From an uncultured Collinsella sp. (GTDB lineage Bacteria; Actinomycetota; Coriobacteriia; Coriobacteriales; Coriobacteriaceae): a stretch of DNA of 33,665 nucleotides. The notes under the pieces are model-generated. The model made no database searches. It was not told the origin of the DNA and was given only the letters and a program-made list of their open reading frames with translations. The translations under genes were made by a program, and so were the position numbers. Where the stretch lies: the NCBI GenBank assembly GCA_900556415.1, contig USOU01000007.1, forward strand, positions 1 to 33,665, in the 5' to 3' direction. This document shows, piece after piece, positions 1-7,137 of this stretch; within the stretch, counting starts at the first letter, position 1, and each line of letters starts with the position of its first letter.

Positions 1-1
1 G

Positions 2-1369
2 TTGGGGGAGGGCGACGTCCCGCAGGGGGGCGCGCTCGAGAAGAGGAAGGACCTGGTCGACGCCCTGGCGCACCTGGACGAGGTTGGCTCGCTGCTCGCC
101 CCGGGCGAGGGCGACCTTGCCGCGATCCGCGAGGCGATCGGGCTCACCGGTACCGACGGCCTGTTCGGCAGCAGCTCCAGGGAGAAGCTCCAACGCGCCC
201 TCGCCACCTGCGAGACCCTGGCCCGCCGTCACGACTGCGTGGTGGCCAACCCGCCCTACATGGGCAGCTCCAGCTTCGGCCCCTTCATGTCCAAGTGGGT
301 CAAGAAGGACTACCCCGACGTCAAGAGCGACCTGTGCACGTGCTTCATCGAGCGCGGCTTCAACCTGGCCAAGGACCGCGGCTATGCAGCAATGATCACC
401 ATGCAGAGCTGGATGTTCCTGGGCAGCTTCGAGAAGATGCGCTCCTCGCTCATCGGGTCCAAGTCGATCCTGTCCATGCTGCACCTGGGCCCCCGTGCGT
501 TCGACGCCATCGGCGGCGAGGTCGTCAACGTCACGGCCGACGTCGTCTACAACGGCCGCGCGGCATGCGAGGGCGCCTACGTGCGCCTCGTCGACATCAA
601 CGGCAGCGAGGCCAAGCGCAAGAAGGCCCTGGGGGCGATCGGCAACCCCGACTGCGGCTGGTTCTACCGCCGCGACGCCGAGACCTTCAAGCAGATTCCC
701 GGCGCCCCCATAGCCTACTGGGCTGGATCGGGTGCTCTTTCTTCATATCAAAATGGAGAACTGCTTAGTTCGGTGGCAAATCCGAAGGCCGGGATTACGA
801 CTGGCAATAATGATGATTTTATTCACTTCTGGTGGGAATGTTGTCTGTCGAAAACTGGACGAACCGATTCTCTAGGAGCGTCTTGGTTTTTATGCAACAA
901 GGGAGGTGCGTATAGGAAATGGTATGGAAATCTAGAAAATGTAATGAATTTTGATGGCGGCGCTCAAGTAAAAATGTCGGAATTACCCGGATATCGCCCT
1001 GTAAATCTCTCGTTACAGGGGAAGGATTCTGTTTCTTGGAGCGATATAACGAGCGGGGGAAATTCATTTCGATTAAATGGGCCGGGCTTGATGTTCGACC
1101 ATGTTGGCATAAGCGCTTTTCCCAAGAAGGACCTTCTTAGCAGAATAGCAGGCTTTCTTAACTCGTCATCGGCGGAAAGTTTTCTTAAGTTTATTTCTCC
1201 CACGCTGCATTGCAACGCAGGGGACATCGCAAAACTGCCTTATTTGGATACTGCAAACGAGGGTGGCGCTGGAATTGATGCAATAACGAATGAGTGTGTA
1301 TTGGTTTCCAGACTCGATTGGGATTCGCTTGAAACCTCCTGGGATTTCAAGCGCAGCCCGCTTGTCTAA
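2..1369 (+). CDS. pglX: BREX-1 adenine-specific DNA methyltransferase PglX, partial and truncated
   Basis: This is the catalytic and target-recognition part of PglX, the N6-adenine methyltransferase that marks host DNA in BREX so that phage DNA can be told apart. The frame is open at the left window edge, so the N-terminus lies outside. The methyltransferase motif NPPY is at residues 83-86 of the visible part, followed by a conserved block around residues 125-145. The last residues carry the family signature SWDF. Full PglX proteins (about 1,200 residues) continue some 250-300 residues past SWDF, but here a stop follows six residues later. The missing domain is found at 6108-7077. GC content falls sharply from about base 720 onward, so the second half appears to have a different origin from the first. 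I am sure of the family and less sure whether this shortened protein works. Confidence 0.9.
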   Translation: MGEGDVPQGGALEKRKDLVDALAHLDEVGSLLAPGEGDLAAIREAIGLTGTDGLFGSSSREKLQRALATCETLARRHDCVVANPPYMGSSSFGPFMSKWVKKDYPDVKSDLCTCFIERGFNLAKDRGYAAMITMQSWMFLGSFEKMRSSLIGSKSILSMLHLGPRAFDAIGGEVVNVTADVVYNGRAACEGAYVRLVDINGSEAKRKKALGAIGNPDCGWFYRRDAETFKQIPGAPIAYWAGSGALSSYQNGELLSSVANPKAGITTGNNDDFIHFWWECCLSKTGRTDSLGASWFLCNKGGAYRKWYGNLENVMNFDGGAQVKMSELPGYRPVNLSLQGKDSVSWSDITSGGNSFRLNGPGLMFDHVGISAFPKKDLLSRIAGFLNSSSAESFLKFISPTLHCNAGDIAKLPYLDTANEGGAGIDAITNECVLVSRLDWDSLETSWDFKRSPLV

Positions 1370-1380
1370 GGTGAAACAGC

Positions 1381-2256
1381 ATGAGATTATCGAGAACGAT
1401 CGTAATCGCTTCATTCATTGCCGCCGTCACCTCGTTCATTCTCTATATATGCCCTCTAAATGCGATTGTTTTGACAGATGAGCAAATGAACGAGGTCTTA
1501 TTAGCGGTTTTAGGTGCAGGAATATCATCTTTGTTTGTTGGGGCAATTGAATATAGCGACCGATGCCGGGAACTTGAGGATCGCTTTTTATTTGGCATTC
1601 AGCCGTTATTGTCTGCGTTGGGTGGATTGGATGAATGCTGTATCGGATTCCTGTCCACGCCTGAAGACACCCTGGGGCTTCTTCTGGCTTATTACGAGGA
1701 AGAGGAATCACACGCTTTCTGGTTGTCTGTCAAATCGGATGCCAAACATGAAAAAAGGGACCGATTAATTCAGGCAATTGAGCATTGTGAGAAGGATGAG
1801 TGCGAACGTTGCTACTCGGATGAAACCTCTTCAACGCGACGATACCTACTTCGTTTGGAGAACGATATCCAAAAGTCGGTGAGACGGTATCTCCGATTGG
1901 CAGATAAGCTTCCCTCCGAAGACAACGTTTACATTTTGAGTTCAAAGTTTGCATACTTCCCCGGCACATGGAAGTTAAAGCAAATGACTGCTATTGCTGA
2001 AAAAATCAACGCGATTCGCGATGATTATCGGGATGTCGTCGGGAAATGTCGTCTTTTCAACTGCGGGAATTGTGGTTACTCCGAATTGCTTGCTGCTATC
2101 AAAAAATGTGAAAAGGCACAGACTCGATATGATCGAGAAGGTAGGGCGAGGTCAGATCGCGACGCATATGAGCTCTACACATTGGTTTGCAAATTTGCCA
2201 ATAAATGTTGCTCGCCTTATGCGGAAAAGTATAAAGAGGAGCCTTGGTGGGTGTAG
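1381..2256 (+). CDS. Unrecognised two-helix membrane protein, BREX cargo
   Basis: A 291-residue protein I do not recognise. Two hydrophobic helices sit near the N-terminus (about residues 5-25 and 38-58), followed by a roughly 230-residue soluble part, probably cytoplasmic. The soluble part is rich in charged residues and has unusually many cysteines, including a CNCGYC-like cluster near residue 225 and a CC pair near the end. The ATG follows the truncated pglX stop by 11 bases, with AAGGTG (1369-1374) as ribosome binding site, so it is probably translated from the same message. Base composition is AT-richer than the flanking BREX genes, like the second half of pglX. Its position suggests an accessory defence gene, but no function can be read from the sequence. 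Confidence 0.7.
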   Translation: MRLSRTIVIASFIAAVTSFILYICPLNAIVLTDEQMNEVLLAVLGAGISSLFVGAIEYSDRCRELEDRFLFGIQPLLSALGGLDECCIGFLSTPEDTLGLLLAYYEEEESHAFWLSVKSDAKHEKRDRLIQAIEHCEKDECERCYSDETSSTRRYLLRLENDIQKSVRRYLRLADKLPSEDNVYILSSKFAYFPGTWKLKQMTAIAEKINAIRDDYRDVVGKCRLFNCGNCGYSELLAAIKKCEKAQTRYDREGRARSDRDAYELYTLVCKFANKCCSPYAEKYKEEPWWV

Positions 2257-2472
2257 ACGAGGCGGGGCCAAAGTCGCAGAAGAACTGCGCAAAAGATAGA
2301 GGGCTTAGCGCGAGATGGAAACAAGGTAGATGAGGGGTGCGCCAAACGTGTTGCCCATGTTGCTCGCCGTTTGTCGATAATGAAAGCATGCTCGCCCGTG
2401 CTTGCGGCACCATTGTCTTCAGAACTCATGGTGCAAAACTTCAACGAAGTAAAAACGACTCGATCATTTTGC

Positions 2473-2507
2473 AAGAGGGCTTCTCTTTACGGGACGCCCT
2501 TTATTTT
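2473..2507 (+). terminator. Rho-independent terminator after the membrane cargo gene
   Basis: GAGGGC and GCCCTT form the outer stem with an inner TCTC/GGGA stem and a five-base loop; a T-rich tail follows. It separates the 1381-2256 gene from the repeat-bounded module to its right. Confidence 0.65.
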
Positions 2508-2582
2508 TATGCCACGGTAATCGGGGGTTGCCACATTGCCGCTTCCGCGTTTGATTCACTCCCAACGGTCGTAGATCAATGC

Positions 2583-2612
2583 CTACCGCTCACACTTGTT
2601 GCTCAACAAATG
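2583..2612 (+). repeat. Left copy of 30-bp direct repeat bounding the RloAB module
   Basis: Matches 5884-5913 at 29 of 30 positions. The centre is the inverted repeat TTGTTG-CT-CAACAA. In one frame both copies end a peptide with the pattern PL.LVAQQM followed by a stop at the same distance (2628-2630 and 5929-5931). Past the identical 30 bp the DNA has diverged while the peptide pattern is partly kept. The repeat may therefore be a recombination site, or the duplicated 3' end of a lost gene. Confidence 0.75.
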
Positions 2613-2742
2613 ACGAGGTTGATGGGCTAAGGTTGGTCCAGTGTTCGGCCAAGGCGAGGGGATAGAGGGGTCGAAGTCCTTATCGAAAATGCCCCGAAGG
2701 AAGCCAAGTAGCTTCTGGAGCTAAAGCGAAAGGTTAATTGAA

Positions 2743-3528
2743 ATGGATTTGGTGACTTCTTTTTTCCACCTACTGTCCGATTATTACGCTTGCTTTGACG
2801 ATGGAATGATCACCTGGGACGGTCATCATCACGTTGCGACCGGTTTGCATGTCGATAATGAAAAGGTGTCCGAGCTTACCGAGTTTGCCACACAGGGCGG
2901 ATTTGATGATCTGAATGATTATCTCAACTGCTTTGTCGACGGTTTTTGAATAACCTGGTTGAGGCTGATGAGGATCTCATTGTTCCCAGGCGCGCAATCC
3001 ACAAGGCGCTTTACCCTATGCTTCGAGAAGGGGATTTGACGGGCCTTGTTTTGGCCAATTTTTGCGGTTGCAACAAGGCGCTCGTAATCGACAATCCAGC
3101 CCCCGATGCATATTGCGCAATGTATGGCCGAGGCGATCTTTGAGCAGAAAGAGGCTACATGGAAAGAAGACAGGGCTGAGCTTGAAGCGTTCTGCGCCAG
3201 CGTGCCAGATAATCCAAAAATGGATAGGTTTTGTTGGGATGCCGATTGGCGCATAAAGCAAGCGCGCGATCGCAAGGAGCGGGCTGAATACGAGCAGAAA
3301 ATGAGGCGTCTTGCAAAAGAGTTTGCACAAACAGTCGAAGTTGGCGAAGAATTTGGCGTGCGAGATATGGTTGATGCGGTCGACGGAATAGACTCGACTT
3401 CAACGGCCGCGATTATTGTTCAAAAATACTACGACAAGATCCATTCAGTAAAACGGGTTGCCCCGCTTTACAACCTCCCTGCCTATGTGTTTACTGACAA
3501 AAGGTTCATGGATTTATTGGACGATTGA
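2743..3528 (+). pseudogene. Unrecognised gene broken by two compensating frameshifts
   Basis: Three overlapping frame segments read as one protein of about 260 residues: 2743-2949 (ATG, with AAAGG ten bases upstream), then 2946-3143 one base back, then from about 3124 to 3528 in the first frame again. The first break sits in a run of five T (2943-2947); a sixth T would restore the frame (Gly-Phe-Leu-Asn-Asn). The second break lies near 3110-3140. The N-terminal part is acidic, the C-terminal part is a charged helical stretch. I recognise no domain. It may be a decayed gene, separately translated overlapping genes (ATG at 3124), or a sequencing artefact at the homopolymer. It lies inside the direct-repeat module, in front of RloAB and on the opposite strand. 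Confidence 0.55.
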
Positions 3529-3559
3529 TTCTTATTTAGAAGTCGGCTGTATTTTGCAG

Positions 3560-3590
3560 GGGGCATCTCAAGGGGTGCCCCTCCCGTATT
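3560..3590 (+). terminator. Terminator after the broken gene
   Basis: GGGGCA (3560-3565) pairs with TGCCCC (3576-3581) around an AT/GG-rich loop, followed by a weak T-containing tail. It is placed 30 bases after the stop at 3528. Confidence 0.45.
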
Positions 3591-3619
3591 TACGTCGAGC
3601 TTGCATTGGATCCAGGCAT

Positions 3620-3690
3620 AAAAAAAGCCGGGAGACATCCCCCGGCTCTTGGAGGTCCCTCTATTCGAGGGTACCGATATCTTTATAGCA
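3620..3690 (-). ncRNA. Candidate small RNA unit, copy A
   Basis: Read on the minus strand: TGC-TATAAA (extended -10, 3690-3682), then a hairpin CCCTC/GAGGG, a CCTCCAAG linker, a GCCGGGGG/CCCGGC-type stem and seven T (3626-3620). A weak -35 (TAGACC) lies 17 bases before the -10. The same order of elements occurs at 3744-3817, 14208-14277 and 14366-14436. It may be a free-standing short RNA or a repeated terminator; promoter and terminator in one 70-bp unit favour the first. Confidence 0.5.
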
Positions 3691-3743
3691 GAAGCTGCGC
3701 GCCGGGTCTACGCGAGACGTTTGGCTCGACTGACAGTCTCCCT

Positions 3744-3817
3744 AAAAACAAAAATGCCGGGGGGGATCCCCCGGCCCTTGACTGCCCTCCATAAAGGAAC
3801 GCAGCCCTTTTATACCA
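3744..3817 (-). ncRNA. Candidate small RNA unit, copy B
   Basis: Minus-strand unit with TGG-TATAAA (3817-3809), a first hairpin CTGC..GCAG that differs in sequence from copy A but is still paired, a TCAAGG linker, the GCCGGGGG/CCCCCGGC terminator stem and a tail ATTTTTG. The changed but still paired first hairpin suggests the RNA structure is selected. The spacer from here to the RloB stop at 3868 holds nothing else I can identify. Confidence 0.45.
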
Positions 3818-3867
3818 CGAGACGGGCGTCTGATCCAAGTGGGAACGACGCGCCCGCCTCGTGCGCA

Positions 3868-4506
3868 CTAAAGGTTGACTCCGCCAGTCTCGCAGATGGC
3901 ACCAATGAGCTGATCTACGTAGGTCACGGGTCTTGCTCCGCGCGGGTCTTCACCGCATTCAACAAGCGTCTTTCGTCTGCTTGTTGCAGCGTTCGTTGGC
4001 TTGCCCGTTACAAAAATCTCCCAGAGTTCGTCAAAGGGAAGGCCAGGTTTCTTGTAATCCTTGGCCCTACTGGGTTTGGCGAGCTCGGTGACTGCTTGCT
4101 CCGGTGTCTCGACGAGAATGCCCGGTGAGTAGTGTAGTAGGGCCCAGTACTCAAAACAGGGGCTTGAGTTGGCTACGTGTATTCCCCAGCTCTCGGCTTG
4201 CTTGATTGCCTCGCCGTAACTGCGGGCTTCTTCATCTTCGCGCGCCTCCGCATCGAACACAACCCAGGGTTCAACCGAAAGTCCTTTGGTTTCTAGTTCT
4301 TTCTTTTTATTGCGCGCCGCAAGGACAATGCCCCTTGGATCAGTTCTTTTGGGCTTTTCGACCTTAATCCACTGTGCCCTAAACCTGCGCTTTACTTCGT
4401 CAAAATACAATTCCTCCGTCTCGCCTTCTACAGCGATGAGGATCGTAGGTTTTTGGGCGCGCTTGCGCTCGTGCCGGCTTCGTTCGGACTTACCCTTTCT
4501 GGCCAT
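3868..4506 (-). CDS. rloB: RloB-family protein (AbiLii-like), TOPRIM-type partner of the ATPase
   Basis: A 212-residue RloB-family protein, the second partner of the RloA/RloB (AbiLi/AbiLii) abortive-infection pair; such proteins have a TOPRIM-like fold and are thought to be the nuclease or effector half. Visible signatures are a basic N-terminus, VEGETEE (residues 26-32, with the acidic residue expected in the first TOPRIM strand), VVFDAE (D85, E87, in place of the usual DxD) and the family signature NSSPCFEYW (113-121). The longer open frame begins at 4551, but ATG 4506 is preferred: it has AGAAGGTG just upstream and starts one base after the rloA stop (4508-4510), which implies translational coupling. 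Base composition is near 50 percent GC, unlike the flanking BREX genes. Confidence 0.85.
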   Translation of the reverse strand: MARKGKSERSRHERKRAQKPTILIAVEGETEELYFDEVKRRFRAQWIKVEKPKRTDPRGIVLAARNKKKELETKGLSVEPWVVFDAEAREDEEARSYGEAIKQAESWGIHVANSSPCFEYWALLHYSPGILVETPEQAVTELAKPSRAKDYKKPGLPFDELWEIFVTGKPTNAATSRRKTLVECGEDPRGARPVTYVDQLIGAICETGGVNL

Positions 4507-4507
4507 C

Positions 4508-5785
4508 TTAGGACACCTTCTCAACGTAGGGTACGGCTCCGTAGGCACCATAGAGGTAACGGTTGATTAGGCTTTCGTCCTTTCTGGGGGAGAAAGAGGA
4601 GAGCGGATAGATGTCGGAAGAACCGCTCTGCGGATCCTTCTCGACAAACCAAATTTGGTCGCGACGAAGCTCACCGCCCCTCAGGAAGGACAAGTCATGC
4701 GTCGTAAAGATGAGCTGTGCTCCGTGTTCGTTGAGTTCCTGATCAAAGAACAGCGCCACAAGGCTTTCGAGGAGCATCGGGTGGAGGCTGCGTTCGACTT
4801 CGTCTACGAACAGAGTCCGGCCGGCATCGATGGCATCGATAAAGTCGACCGCTAGGTCGAGCATGGTCCTGGTGCCAAGGGATTCGTCGTCAAGGCCAAA
4901 GCCAACGCTATGTCCGCCAATTTCATGCCGGAACTGCATGGCAACCTTTTTGTCGGGTATCTCGACGCCGTTGGGTTTTTGGCCCGTGAGCGCTTCGAAT
5001 ACGGCGGCGAGTTTGTCGGCGTTTCCCTTTTGGGCACTCTTTTCGTCCTCGGTCATGTCGTCGACTTTAAGCTGCACCCCGGTAATGCCCAGGTCTGCGG
5101 AGCTTATGGCCTTGATGACCTTTTTGAATTTTGTCTCGCCCAACGCAGCGAGCTTGTCCATGAGCTCCGCATCGGGAATAGGGGCTTCGCGATTGGCTAC
5201 AACCAGGTCGTCGGAAAACCAGTGCATCGCCTTAACGCAGGGCTCGATACCGTAGTTTGCAAGCATGCCAAGAACAAACCCGGGATCCGTATAGCCCTTG
5301 AGCTTGGTAGAGATGCCGGTATATTTGGAGCCTTGCTTGACGGAGTACGTGCCATCTTCATTGCGGGACCTCTCGTAGACAAGGCGTTTGGCCTTGGGGC
5401 TTACGCTGAGTGTCTCGTTGAGGGCACCATCGTCGTCTAGAGCGAATTCGTACTCGTAGCGAGTGCCGTCGGTGTAAAACGTATAGCTAAAGCTCGTTGG
5501 ATTGCTGTTGCCGACAAAGTTTTGACGTCGGGGCAGATGGGCCGGATGCGTGATACCTAAAACGAGGTTGCGAGAGAAGTGAACCGCTCGCAACAGATTG
5601 GTCTTTCCGGAAGCATTGGGTCCGTAGATGGCCGCCGCGGTAAGCACTCCGTCCGTGCCGGTGCCGGGAATGCTGCAGGGGTGGACATTCTCCTGATGCT
5701 CCTTGTAGGAATTGACGGGCAGCATTGACAACACGGCCTCGTCCTTAACGGAGCGGAAGTTTTTAAAGCTGAACTCTAACAACAT
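4508..5785 (-). CDS. rloA: AAA15/OLD-type ATPase RloA (AbiLi-like)
   Basis: A 425-residue ABC/SMC-like ATPase of the AAA15 group. It starts with the typical LEFSFKNFRS strand. Walker A is GPNASGKT (55-62), an ABC-signature-like ESLGTR precedes Walker B (LFVDEVERSLHP), and TTHDLSFL forms the switch histidine region near the end. Members paired with RloB make up the AbiL phage-exclusion system; a similar ATPase/TOPRIM logic is used by PARIS (AriA/AriB). In Campylobacter rlo genes sit inside type I restriction loci; here the pair sits inside BREX. ATG 5785 is chosen over GTG 5794 because AGGAGG lies eight bases before it. The pair is transcribed against the direction of the BREX operon, from its own promoter at 5819-5848. 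Confidence 0.87.
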   Translation of the reverse strand: MLLEFSFKNFRSVKDEAVLSMLPVNSYKEHQENVHPCSIPGTGTDGVLTAAAIYGPNASGKTNLLRAVHFSRNLVLGITHPAHLPRRQNFVGNSNPTSFSYTFYTDGTRYEYEFALDDDGALNETLSVSPKAKRLVYERSRNEDGTYSVKQGSKYTGISTKLKGYTDPGFVLGMLANYGIEPCVKAMHWFSDDLVVANREAPIPDAELMDKLAALGETKFKKVIKAISSADLGITGVQLKVDDMTEDEKSAQKGNADKLAAVFEALTGQKPNGVEIPDKKVAMQFRHEIGGHSVGFGLDDESLGTRTMLDLAVDFIDAIDAGRTLFVDEVERSLHPMLLESLVALFFDQELNEHGAQLIFTTHDLSFLRGGELRRDQIWFVEKDPQSGSSDIYPLSSFSPRKDESLINRYLYGAYGAVPYVEKVS

Positions 5786-5818
5786 GAGGAGCACCTCCTA
5801 GTTGATTGTAAGCAACAT

Positions 5819-5848
5819 ACTATACGCTTTTTTGTGAAATAGTCACAA
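5819..5848 (-). promoter_or_regulatory. rloAB promoter with overlapping operator-like inverted repeat
   Basis: On the minus strand TTGTGA (5848-5843) and TATAGT (5824-5819) are 18 bases apart, a plausible sigma-70 promoter. The -35 box is one arm of a perfect inverted repeat TTGTGA-N5-TCACAA (5832-5848), and a further GTGAC half-site lies upstream at 5863-5867. A repressor bound here would block the -35. The leader to ATG 5785 is about 25-30 bases. Confidence 0.6.
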
Positions 5849-5883
5849 TATTACGGAAAATAGTGACATCTAAGCCGTTTGTG

Positions 5884-5913
5884 CTACCGCTCGCACTTGT
5901 TGCTCAACAAATG
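5884..5913 (+). repeat. Right copy of 30-bp direct repeat bounding the RloAB module
   Basis: See the copy at 2583-2612: one mismatch in 30 bp, the same TTGTTG-CT-CAACAA core and the same orientation. The two copies enclose about 3.3 kb with the broken gene, two small-RNA units and rloAB. The repeat lies just upstream of the rloAB promoter. Confidence 0.75.
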
Positions 5914-6050
5914 GTGGAGCTGGTGGAGTAAGTTAATACATATTGGCTGCGTGGCGGGGTTCGTCTGTAGAGGGCGGGTCCTGAAAATGGTGCTCGCGAA
6001 TGCTCTGCATAGGGCGCTATGAGCTTTGCTGTCGGGTAGACTTGTCTGTG

Positions 6051-6081
6051 TTGACTTGACTACGTTTGGTCGGATTTTAAT
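6051..6081 (+). promoter_or_regulatory. Possible promoter in front of the pglX 3' fragment, pglZ and brxL
   Basis: TTGACT (6051-6056, the start of a tandem TTGACTTGACT) and TTTAAT (6076-6081) are 19 bases apart, a little wide. If active, it would drive the distal BREX genes independently of the interrupted upstream operon. Apart from this and the repeat at 5884, I see no feature in 5914-6107. Confidence 0.35.
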
Positions 6082-6107
6082 TGGCTCGGATTGGATGGGA
6101 TAGAGAT

Positions 6108-7077
6108 ATGGCAACGTTGCTCGCCGATAAATACGAGGCTCGCAAGGCCGAGGTCAATGCTCGCTTTGAGCAGCTTCGCGCTAACGAGGAGGAGCTCAAC
6201 CGAATCTTTGCCAAGATCTACAACATGGAGGGGGAGGTGCCCATCGAGGTCGAGGTATAAGTACGTATCGGTGGCGCGCATCTTCGATACCGCCGACGAG
6301 ATTCCCGAGAGCTACAAGGGCAACAAGTATGTGCGCACCAAGCGCGACGAGATCACCTCGCTCATAAGCTATGCCGTGGGCTGCATGTTCGGCCGCTATT
6401 CGCTGGACGTGGACGGTCTGGTTTTGGCCGATCAGGGTGCCACGGTCAACGACTATCTGGCCAAGATGCCCGATCCCGATCACGTGACCTTTATGCCCGA
6501 CGGCGACAACGTGCTGCCCATTACCGATGACGAGTACTTTGACGACGACATCGTGCGCTACTTTATCGACTTTGTGCGCACCGTGTACGGCGAGGAGACG
6601 CTCGAGCAGAACCTGGCCTTTATTGCCGAGGCGCTCGGCGGCAAGGGCACCTCGCGCGAGGTTATCCGCACCTACTTTTTGAAGGACTTCTTTAAGGATC
6701 ACTGCCAGACCTACAAGAAGCGCCCTATCTACTGGCTGTTCGACTCGGGCAAAAAGAACGGCTTTATGGCCCTGGTGTACATGCACCGCTATACGCCCGA
6801 CCTGCTGGCGCGCATCCGTACCGATTATGTGCACGAGCAGCAGGAGCGCTATCGCTCGCAGATTGCCGACGCCGAGGACGCGCTGGCCACGGCGGAGCGC
6901 GGCGAGAAGGTCGCGCTGACCAAGCGCATCAAAAAGCTCAAGGATCAGCTGACCGAGACCGTTGCCTACGAGGAAAAGCTGCATCACCTGGCCGACCAGA
7001 TGATCAAGATCGACCTGGACGACGGCGTTAAGGTCAACTATGCCAAGTTCCAGGATGTGCTGGCAAAGATAAAATAA
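6108..7077 (+). pseudogene. pglX: Stranded C-terminal domain of PglX with a one-base insertion
   Basis: This is the piece of PglX that normally follows the SWDF motif. From ATG 6108 the frame reads the conserved block with ANEEELNRIF, then ends at 6258-6260. Removing the T at 6256 joins it in frame to the rest (6261-7077), which carries the strong PglX signature SLISYAVGCMFGRYSLD and a charged coiled region near the end (about 6840-7000). The whole piece is some 320 residues and high in GC like the first part of pglX, so it is the remnant of the original gene. A weak GGGA precedes ATG 6108, so separate translation of a C-terminal subunit is conceivable, but the insertion argues for decay unless it is a sequencing error. 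Confidence 0.85.
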
Positions 7078-7137
7078 TGCACACGTGATTACGCGTTACG
7101 CGAATTGTTTTGACCGGTATGACAGTGGGATTGTTAG

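Larger units (their letters stand above)
2257..2742. other. Gene-poor stretch with terminator and left copy of the direct repeat
   Basis: No convincing gene. An open frame of 97 codons (2337-2630) lacks a good ribosome binding site and contains a terminator. A rho-independent terminator is visible at 2473-2507: GAGGGC pairs with GCCCTT, an inner TCTC/GGGA stem lies inside, and TTATTTTTAT follows. It would end transcription after the membrane protein gene. The left copy of the 30-bp repeat is at 2583-2612. Confidence 0.55.

Noticed and set aside
2337..2630. 97-codon open frame ending at the left direct repeat
   Set aside because: No ribosome binding site, a good intrinsic terminator lies inside it, and composition is not coding-like. 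Only its last 16 codons resemble anything (the repeat copy).
3620..3817. CRISPR array
   Set aside because: The two units differ in sequence and spacing, and contain promoter- and terminator-like parts instead of short repeats and unique spacers.
6196..6987. 263-codon reverse-strand open frame over the pglX fragment
   Set aside because: It is antisense to the clearly conserved PglX C-terminal domain; long antisense frames are common in GC-rich genes.
1..7077. Invertible pglX phase-switch with a second recognition cassette
   Set aside because: No second copy of the pglX 5' part or inverted recombination arms is visible, and no recombinase gene lies in the window. It remains possible outside the left edge.
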